From Stephanodiscus triporus (lineage: Eukaryota; Bacillariophyta; Thalassiosirophyceae; Thalassiosirales; Thalassiosiraceae): a stretch of DNA of 11,704 nt. Both the position numbers and the translations under genes were made by a program. Location: contig JALLAZ010000838.1 of NCBI GenBank assembly GCA_036939755.1, forward strand, positions 1 through 11,704. Reading direction: 5' to 3'. Shown here piece by piece: positions 5,958 to 11,704 of this stretch. The notes beneath the pieces were generated by a model. The model ran no database searches. It had not been told where the DNA came from and saw only the letters and a program-made list of their open reading frames with translations. The stretch's first letter is position 1; each line of letters opens with the position of its first letter.

Positions 5958-8009
5958 CTATGGACTGATTCGTCTTGGGTCGCGCGGGAACATGCTACTC
6001 TTGCGAATGTTGGGCAAACCCAAATAGAGCATCACCACGCGCTCGAGGCCGATCCCGCCTCCGCCGTGGGGGAGAGCACCATTACGGAAGGAGTCCACGT
6101 AGGACGCGATCGTCTCGACGTCGATGCCCCACGCCCGCGCGCGTTCCTCGAGGAGTTTCGGTTCGTGGACGCGCTGGGCTCCGGATAAGATTTCCTGACC
6201 GCGGATGAAAACATCATAACTATTGGATAATTTGGGGTTCTGCAAATAATTTGTGCGATCGAGAACATTAGATGGGTTGGTGTACTGCGTAGATGTATTG
6301 CGAAAAAATGCTGCGGAGGTCATTGAGAACTGACGACTCACGTTTGGATCGGGCATCGTATAAAAAGGCCGGACCGACAACGGATACTTATCCATGATGT
6401 AGAACTCGGTGCCGTACTTCTCCTTGACGATGTCCCCAAGTTTCTTCTCGTTTTCCGTGCTCAGGTCGTCGTAGTCCCCCTGATCCACCCCCGCCTCCCT
6501 CAACAGCCGGCACCCCGTCGCGAAGTCGATCTTCAGCGTCTTCTTCAGGTACAGCAGGTCGTCGAAGCCGTGCTGCTCTTTGATCCGCTGCAGTTCCCTC
6601 CCGCACCTGCTCTTGAGTCCATCGAAGATATGCACGAACAGGTCCCCGAGCACGTCCAGGACCTCGTCGTAATGCTCGTTGATCGCCATCTCCAGATCCA
6701 ACCCGGTGAATTCGCACAGGTGCCGTCGCGTGTTGGAATTCTCGGCGCGGAACACCGGCCCGATCTCGAAGACGCGTTCGAATCCGCCGCAGGCCGCGGC
6801 CATCTGCTTGTGGAGCTGGGGACTCATGCTCAGGCACGCCGGCCTGCCGAAGTAATCGAGCGTGAACACGTCGGCGCCGCCCTCGCTCGCGCCAGACAGG
6901 AGCTTGGGCGTGTGTATCTCGACGAAGTCCTGGTCGAGGAGGTACTCCCGGAACAGCGCGCACACCGTGGACTGGATCCTGAAGATGGATTGATTCGCGG
7001 GCGTGCGCAGGTCGATCCAGCGGTGGTCGAGTCGAGTCTCCTGTCCGACCCTGCCCCCGGCCTCGGCGGCGGAGCCGGAGCGGTTGGCGTCGTGATCGTA
7101 CGCGCCTACGTCCGTCTCCCTGACCAGGTCCGGACGACACGCGTCCTCCATCTGGAAGGGCATAGCCGCCGTGGCCTTGTGCACGCAGTGGAATTTCGTC
7201 ACCTGTATCTCCACGTCGGATTGCGTCGCGCCCTCCACGGCCTTTTCGGGCACGGTCAGCGTCCCGCACACGTCGACGACGGACTCCGACGGCACGGCCG
7301 TCATGAATTTGATCATCGCCGGCGGGATTCCCCGGGCCTTGCCATCACCGCCATCGCTCATCCCCCCCCCATCCCCCCCGGACTCGAATGCCACGCACTG
7401 GACAGTGTACAGCGACGAGCGCACGACGACGAAGGATCCCCTCCCCACCCCCCGGGAGGCGTGTAGGAACCCTCGCACGAGCACCTCCCTCCCCTCCATG
7501 TCCTTGCACAGATCCCCGATCTTCGTCCACGTCCTCGACCTCGACGTCGATTGCACCATCGGCGCGTCGCCGAAGACGTGACCCCAATCCTCCCCCGCCG
7601 CGCCCGAGAGCCTCTCGAGCTTCTCGCGCTCCCGACGCTCGCGCTCCTCGCGCTGCAGCCTCTTCTTCTCCTCCTTCGCGGCCTTCTCCGCCGCCTTCTT
7701 CGCGCGCTTCTCGGCGTTCTTCTCGGACGCCTCCTCGAGAGCTTTTACCTCCGTCTTTTTGGTATCCTTTCCCCCCCCCGCCTCGCTCTCGGCCGACGGG
7801 GGGGCGGTCGTCCGGTATTCGTCCCCGGTCCGCGCCTTGTACTGCGCCTTCAGCTCTAGCATCTCACGAAGCATGGTATCCCACTCCTCCTTGGGCCGTT
7901 TGGCATTCTTGGCCTCGGCGATAGACGTCCCGAGGGAGGCGATTCGCGCGGTGAGTTCGACGACTGCCGGATCGTCGGCCTTGGAACTTGTTCCCTCGTC
8001 GGCGCTCAT
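5958..8009 (-). CDS. Aspartyl-tRNA synthetase, cytosolic type, with N-terminal WHEP domain
   Basis: Exons are 6342-8009 and 5958-6239, giving 649 aa. The enzyme charges tRNA-Asp with aspartate using ATP (class IIb synthetase). Domains: a WHEP-like helical hairpin (about 15-65, with KRPKEEWDTML and ELKAQYKARTGDEY); a Lys/Glu/Arg-rich linker (81-135); an OB-fold anticodon-binding domain (about 160-280) interrupted by a Gly/Asp-rich insertion (210-228); then the catalytic core. Class II motif 1 is around 353-370 (EYLLDQDFVEIHTPKL), motif 2 is FRAENSNTRRHLCEFTG (420-436), and motif 3 is GGGGIGLERV (615-624). The C-terminus SSMFPRDPRR is typical of eukaryotic and archaeal-type AspRS. It is longer than the human enzyme (about 500 aa) because of the N-terminal addition and insertions. 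The start is the first ATG after the leader. It is divergent from the elongase gene. No organelle presequence is evident, hence cytosolic. Confidence 0.95.
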   Translation of the reverse strand: MSADEGTSSKADDPAVVELTARIASLGTSIAEAKNAKRPKEEWDTMLREMLELKAQYKARTGDEYRTTAPPSAESEAGGGKDTKKTEVKALEEASEKNAEKRAKKAAEKAAKEEKKRLQREERERREREKLERLSGAAGEDWGHVFGDAPMVQSTSRSRTWTKIGDLCKDMEGREVLVRGFLHASRGVGRGSFVVVRSSLYTVQCVAFESGGDGGGMSDGGDGKARGIPPAMIKFMTAVPSESVVDVCGTLTVPEKAVEGATQSDVEIQVTKFHCVHKATAAMPFQMEDACRPDLVRETDVGAYDHDANRSGSAAEAGGRVGQETRLDHRWIDLRTPANQSIFRIQSTVCALFREYLLDQDFVEIHTPKLLSGASEGGADVFTLDYFGRPACLSMSPQLHKQMAAACGGFERVFEIGPVFRAENSNTRRHLCEFTGLDLEMAINEHYDEVLDVLGDLFVHIFDGLKSRCGRELQRIKEQHGFDDLLYLKKTLKIDFATGCRLLREAGVDQGDYDDLSTENEKKLGDIVKEKYGTEFYIMDKYPLSVRPFYTMPDPNVSRQFSMTSAAFFRNTSTQYTNPSNVLDRTNYLQNPKLSNSYDVFIRGQEILSGAQRVHEPKLLEERARAWGIDVETIASYVDSFRNGALPHGGGGIGLERVVMLYLGLPNIRKSSMFPRDPRRISP
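6240..6341 (-). other. Stop-free 102-nt intron in AspRS (phase 0)
   Basis: On the minus strand the donor is GTGAGT after CCA AAC and the acceptor is TTATTTGCAG. Removing it joins MPDPN to NPKLSNSYDV, matching the family pattern MPDPxNPKxSNSYD. Its length is a multiple of three and it has no in-frame stop, so the unspliced frame reads straight through with 34 extra residues that relatives lack. Confidence 0.93.
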
Positions 8010-8389
8010 GGTCGGTCGACGGTCCCAGAACGCTTGTGCGTGGGGGGGGGGAAAGATCCTGGAGGACAGACCGACGGTCGACAGACGCCTTGCCGCTTTT
8101 TTTCGGTCCCCTCAAACCCCAAACGCGTCTTGGAACCTTGACTTGCTCCACGTGGAGGGAGTCTCCTTTCGTGGTGCTTTTGCCTCGACGTAGGATCTAG
8201 TCGAACACCAGCTAGCGAGAAAGAAGTACGTGGCGGGTGGACGACACAAAACAACACAGCGTTTTTGGTGTGTGTTTTGCTCGGAGGTGTGTGTGATCGT
8301 CATTTGGATACCTTTTTCATACACTCTACTCTAGAGTATTATTAGTGAGTGCAGCACGAGGGGGGCGAAATATCAAAGTATCGGCCAAG
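8010..8389. promoter_or_regulatory. Divergent promoter region of AspRS (-) and elongase (+)
   Basis: 380 nt between two divergent ATGs, which must hold both promoters and leaders. Visible elements are a G9 run (8042-8050), a pyrimidine-rich stretch (8096-8105), and a perfect 12-nt palindrome TACTCTAGAGTA (8327-8338) about 50 nt before the elongase ATG. No clear TATA box. The role is inferred from position. Confidence 0.55.
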
Positions 8390-9214
8390 ATGGAAAACTA
8401 CAACGACGTCATGGACAGGATCGGCCAAGCCATCGTCGACTGGTCGGATCCCCAGGGCAAATTCCGCGGCGATCGCGAGGGGTGGTTCCTGTGCGACTTC
8501 CGCTCGGCGGGGACAGTGGCATTGGCCTACGTCGCGTTCGTCGTCGTCGGGTCGAACGTCATGCATTTCCTCCCCGCGATGGATCCGTATCCTATCAAGT
8601 TCATTTACAACGTGTCGCAGATCTTCCTCTGCGCTTACATGACCGTCGAGGCAGGCTTCCTCGCCCATCGCAACGGCTACACCATCCTCGGCACCTGCAA
8701 CAGGTTCGACGTATCGGACCCTCCCATCGCCAACCTCCTTTGGCTGTTCTACATCTCCAAGGTTTGGGATTTCTGGGACACCATCTTCATCGTCCTCGGG
8801 AAGAAGTGGCGCCAGCTCTCCTTCCTCCACGTTTACCATCACACCACCATCTTCCTCTTCTACTGGCTGCTATCGAACGTGCTGTACGACGGCGACATAT
8901 ACCTCACCATACTCCTCAACGGATTCATCCACACGGTCATGTACACGTACTACTTCATCTGCATGCACACCAAGGATTACAAGACTGGCAAGTCTCTCCC
9001 CATATGGTGGAAGTCAAGCCTCACGTCGTTCCAGCTGATCCAATTCACGTTGATGATGACCCAGGCGTCGCACCTCATTTATCACGGTTGTGATCAGCTG
9101 TCGCTTCGCATCACAAGGGTTTACTTCGCTTACATACTCAGCCTATTCGTCCTCTTCGCTCAGTTCTTCGTGAACTCGTACATCAAACCGTCCAAGAAGA
9201 GTAAGAAGGCGTGA
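8390..9214 (+). CDS. ELO1: ELO-family PUFA elongase, orthologue of diatom delta-6 elongase (TpELO1-like)
   Basis: 274 aa, single exon. ELO proteins catalyse the first, condensing step of fatty-acid elongation (acyl-CoA plus malonyl-CoA to 3-ketoacyl-CoA) in the ER membrane. The His box HVYHH is at residues 147-151, preceded by LFYISKVWDFWDTIFIVLGK (119-138). Later motifs are LNGFIHTVMYTYYF and a terminal hydrophobic segment LSLFVLFAQFFV. About six to seven hydrophobic segments are visible. The C-terminus is Lys-rich and ends in KKSKKA, fitting a KxKxx ER-retrieval signal. As I recall it, Thalassiosira pseudonana TpELO1 matches over nearly the full length, from the N-terminal WSDPxGKFR onward. 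That enzyme elongates C18 delta-6 PUFAs on the route to EPA and DHA. The start has a strong context (AAG before ATG, G after). Substrate specificity is inferred from the resemblance. Confidence 0.95.
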   Translation: MENYNDVMDRIGQAIVDWSDPQGKFRGDREGWFLCDFRSAGTVALAYVAFVVVGSNVMHFLPAMDPYPIKFIYNVSQIFLCAYMTVEAGFLAHRNGYTILGTCNRFDVSDPPIANLLWLFYISKVWDFWDTIFIVLGKKWRQLSFLHVYHHTTIFLFYWLLSNVLYDGDIYLTILLNGFIHTVMYTYYFICMHTKDYKTGKSLPIWWKSSLTSFQLIQFTLMMTQASHLIYHGCDQLSLRITRVYFAYILSLFVLFAQFFVNSYIKPSKKSKKA

Positions 9215-9701
9215 AGGATGTTGGAACGCTCGCGACCCGGGGGGGACAGTCGGACCTGCGATGAAGTACTTTTGGGGGGGGGTGGGGGGGGATCGAAACT
9301 GTTTTGTGAGAGGAACAGATAGATGACTTTCATGAGAAAAAACATGACCGCTTAAGAGAGGCTGTTGTTTCCGTGCTCTCGTCGTGTGTTGGACTTGCTG
9401 TGCGGGGGTCGATTGGGCGACAGGAACACACGCTTTTTCATAACTCTGGTTTAGCTTACTATGATAATAATATCATTGGACTGTCATCGAATAAAGCGCG
9501 TCAACAGGGGATGTTCTCAGGTGGATGAACCCTATCCAAACGACTATTGTCGCTATCAAAGTAAAAATGAAAAATCACCTGTAATCTGTGATAAATGGTA
9601 TCCAGCAATGTTACTCCTGCCACTTGGCAGCTTCGTTGACAGGGGAACCACTTCGGGGATGGACAGCGTATTCTCTGCATTATTGCTGTCAATACCATTA
9701 T
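9215..9701. other. Convergent intergenic region with G-tracts
   Basis: 487 nt between the elongase stop and the stop of the Tudor-like gene on the other strand. The first part, presumably elongase 3' UTR, has a G7 run (9239-9245) and a G9-T-G8 tract (9274-9291). The remainder is mixed or AT-rich sequence with no protein-like frame on either strand. No RNA gene was recognised. Confidence 0.7.
9274..9291 (+). repeat. G9-T-G8 tract in the elongase 3' region
   Basis: Eighteen bases containing only one non-G, 60 nt after the elongase stop codon, with a further G7 run 28 nt upstream. Together these could form a G-quadruplex in DNA or mRNA. It could equally be a simple homopolymer expansion, and its exact length is prone to sequencing error. 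Confidence 0.7.
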
Positions 9702-11648
9702 TCATGAATCAGACTGTTCGAAGAACCAAGTCCACTGTTCTGGTCTGTTCAAGTCAGTTGGTGATGTTCCCTTGCCCTTGCACTGAATTACGGAGGTATC
9801 ATATGCATCCAATGCATCTTCAAAGACTGTACATGAGGATATTGTTTTATGCAATCAGTTGACTGCAACGAATTTCCCAAAAGTCTTACCTGACAACCGA
9901 GAATATGATTTATCCTTCCCATCAATCGTGGCGACATACCAGCCCACAATGCGAGGCCATAATATGTCCTCCTTACCGAGTAGTTGATCCGTTTCATTCC
10001 TCACTCCAATCCAACTCGAGTCCCCAACGTTTCTCATGGACAAGAGATAATCCACCTTCGAGAATACCCAATAGTCTTCGAGGCCATCGATCTCGTCGTC
10101 GTCGTCGTACAATATGTCGTAGAAGCGACTCGGTCCGTAAGGGCTGTCGGTATTGACCTCCCTGTAGGATTTCACTTTCCCCGGAAACCACGAGGCGTTT
10201 GTCCCATCCTTTAAGACATGAGAATCATCCCACCATGCCGCGTACACCTCCTCTCCCACTTTGAGTAAAGTTAGTCAACAATTTCACCAAACATATAGCC
10301 AGAAAACTTCAGTGACAAAGCTTACCATCAAACAAAGGCTTCAAATGGCCGAGATTGTATTTGTTCGGCATGGCGCACACTCCTCCTCTCGCATCGATCG
10401 TTTTCGTCTTTTTCTTGGCGATGGCGGCCTCGGACGTCATGCTGGGCGGCTTCATCTTCATGGATTCGCTGAGCGGTGTCGTTTTCCTCGACGCGATCGG
10501 CGCAACGTGGTCGAAATCGGACTGGTAAACAAAGTATGATGGCCTTTCCACAATCCTCTTCTTCTGTGGCCTTCCATAAGCGGCGAGGTTGTCTACTTCC
10601 GCAAATTTTTCATAATGCGTATCTGACTCATCTGTTGACTCCCTGGTGTTTGCTACAACATCGGAAAAATCAGGCCCGGAGCTCAACTTCCCAGAAGCAA
10701 GGGCACTTGAAAGTTCCGGTTCACTTGGCAATGAAGTGGCAGGCTCGGTGCTCGCCCCACGAGAGACGCAGGCTACTAAAAAAAAAATTCAAAAAATTAA
10801 TGGATTGATTGGATTGTTTGCGAAGGCTAAAAGAATATCGTGAAACACTACCCACCTTGGGTAGAATTTATCGCGCCGGTCGCCCGACCGACGACTCCGG
10901 CAAGCAGCTGCGCCGCGGCAATCTCGTCCATTTTGCGCTTTCCGCATGCCGCGGGGCTCGGTTCCGGAAATTTCCCAGCCTGGATCATGTCCTCGTACGT
11001 GGGTGCCACGATGGAGATCCCGCCCGCGACAGCAGGTTGTGCGAGAGACATAACCACGTTGGATACGGCGTTGTTGCTGGCAAATCCGAATCCATGCGCC
11101 GATGCCGATGCGGGCAAAAGTGCATCGCTAAGGATTGTGGTGGTTGCAGCCGTTGTAAACCCATGCTGCTGCTGCGACGATGGACCAGCAGTAGCAGTCG
11201 CGCTTGCTGACCCAAGGGTTGTGGCCGAAACCCTTCGATCGTTGAACATGTTCAACAAACCCGAGGCGGCCTCTGATGAACACAACCTATATTTTAGGGG
11301 TTGCGATTGCCCAGTCACCGCAGGCGGTTGACACTGCTGCGGGTTGTGCTGGTGATGCTGTATCTGCTGCTGCTGTTGCCTATTCTGCAGTATAGAAGAA
11401 ACCGAAGCAGTCGTCGACATTTTCGATACACGTTTCTTAGGTTTCTTCTCCACCGATGGATGGCCTCCTCCTCCCAGACCTCCCAGATCCACCACGGAAT
11501 TTGCAATTTTCGTGGAGGGGGCTTGTTGAGTCGCAGGAATCTCAGCTCCTTCAAGAGGCATCGTTGACATAGACTCGACAACACACATGGCCGAACTAGT
11601 ATTCGAGTTGCTTTCTCCCCCGCCCTTAAAGATACAAAAATAAGACAT
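9702..11648 (-). CDS. Q-rich protein with C-terminal Tudor-like domain, four exons
   Basis: Minus-strand exons are 10856-11648, 10326-10775, 9890-10258 and 9702-9817, giving 575 aa. The three joins keep one frame and use GT-AG sites. Residues 1-265 are low complexity: a possible nuclear signal KKPKKRVSK (68-76), a Q/H-rich tract (90-107), Ala/Ser/Thr-rich stretches and KRKMDEIAAAQLLAG. Exon 2 is polar and basic. The C-terminal part (about 415-485) reads VGEEVYAAWW, SWFPGKVKSY, YGPSRFYDILYDDDDEIDGL, EDYWVFSKVDY, resembling Tudor/Agenet-type modules that bind histone tails. It continues RIVGWYVATIDGK, SYSRLS plus DALDAYDTS across the last splice, then LNRPEQW. I infer a nuclear chromatin-associated role; the exact family is not certain. 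The ATG at 11648 has an in-frame stop just upstream, but a pyrimidine-rich CTTTAAG at about 11625-11631 could instead be an acceptor from an upstream exon. Confidence 0.75.
9818..9889 (-). other. Intron 3 of the Tudor-like gene (72 nt, phase 1)
   Basis: The donor is GTAAGA after TTG TCA G; the acceptor is TCTTTGAAG. It joins SYSRLS to DALDAYDTS, restoring a plausible L-S-D-A-L-x-A-Y-D sequence; exon 4 then runs to TGA 9702-9704. Without splicing, exon 3 would end at TGA 9855-9857 with the less protein-like FGKFVAVN. Confidence 0.8.
10259..10325 (-). other. Intron 2 of the Tudor-like gene (67 nt, phase 1)
   Basis: The donor is GTAAGC after TTT GAT G; the acceptor is TTTACTCAAAG, preceded by a branch-like GACTAAC. 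It joins KPLFD to VGEEVYAAWW. Read through without splicing, the frame stops at 10309. Confidence 0.88.
10776..10855 (-). other. Intron 1 of the Tudor-like gene (80 nt, tandem TAGTAG acceptor)
   Basis: The donor is GTGGGT after ACC CAA G; the acceptor follows a long T run and reads TTTTAGTAG. Either AG keeps the frame (phase 1), giving Val-Ala-Cys or Ala-Cys at the junction. It joins the exon 1 frame, which otherwise stops at 10848, to the exon 2 frame. Confidence 0.85.
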
Positions 11649-11704
11649 GATTTAATGACAATTGATAAAAGCGTTGCAACCAACCAAACAACCACAAAAA
11701 AAAC

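Noticed and set aside
6570..7466. 298-codon plus-strand open frame opposite AspRS, and a 293-codon alternative minus frame at 6388-7269
   Set aside because: Both overlap the catalytic core of AspRS in wrong frames; they are Arg/Gly/His-rich without recognisable domains.
8482..9093. 203-codon plus-strand frame overlapping the elongase
   Set aside because: It is the +2 shadow of the elongase, rich in Arg/His/Pro, and lacks membrane segments.
9461..9862. 133-codon plus-strand frame between the elongase and the Tudor-like gene
   Set aside because: It overlaps exon 4 of the minus-strand gene, which gives a better protein sequence; no motif or good start context.
1..11704. Mobile element, CRISPR, phage defence or biosynthetic cluster
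   Set aside because: No terminal inverted repeats, transposase or reverse-transcriptase motifs, spaced repeats or bacterial-style gene runs were seen; all recognised genes are ordinary eukaryotic families.

Overview
The window is nuclear DNA from a eukaryotic microalga, most likely a centric diatom close to Thalassiosira. Four things support this. The intact fatty-acid elongase closely resembles, as I remember it, the Thalassiosira pseudonana delta-6 elongase. Introns are short (67-102 nt) GT-AG introns. Genes are packed tightly on both strands. The gene set is eukaryotic: a complex-I type gamma carbonic anhydrase, a cytosolic AspRS with a WHEP domain, a membrane-anchored apyrase and a Q-rich Tudor-like protein. 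I see no bacterial operon, CRISPR array, tRNA, rRNA or transposon.

Layout, left to right. At 214-1731 (+) is a two-exon CANT1-type apyrase. At 1893-3390 (-) lies the wreck of an RBR (RING-IBR-RING2) ubiquitin ligase, broken by at least five frame changes and two stops. At 3515-3775 (+) is a doubtful small acidic ORF. At 4023-5099 (-) is a gamma-carbonic-anhydrase-family protein whose C-terminus probably continues in another frame to 3901. At 5334-5642 (+) is a small coiled-coil protein. At 5958-8009 (-) is aspartyl-tRNA synthetase with one stop-free intron of 102 nt. At 8390-9214 (+) is the PUFA elongase, divergent from AspRS. At 9702-11648 (-) is a four-exon gene for a Q-rich protein with a Tudor-like domain; three introns were placed by joining reading frames.

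The genes do not form one pathway. They are neighbouring housekeeping or metabolic genes, arranged as convergent pairs (1731/1893, 5642/5958, 9214/9702) and divergent pairs (5099/5334, 8009/8390). The GC-rich genes (gamma-CA, AspRS, apyrase exon 1) generate long antisense open frames that I treat as shadows. I found no previously undescribed multi-gene system. The points most worth a second look are the RBR pseudogene, the partly lost metal site and frame change in the gamma-CA, the 3n stop-free AspRS intron, the composition break inside the apyrase gene, and the WHEP-bearing AspRS.
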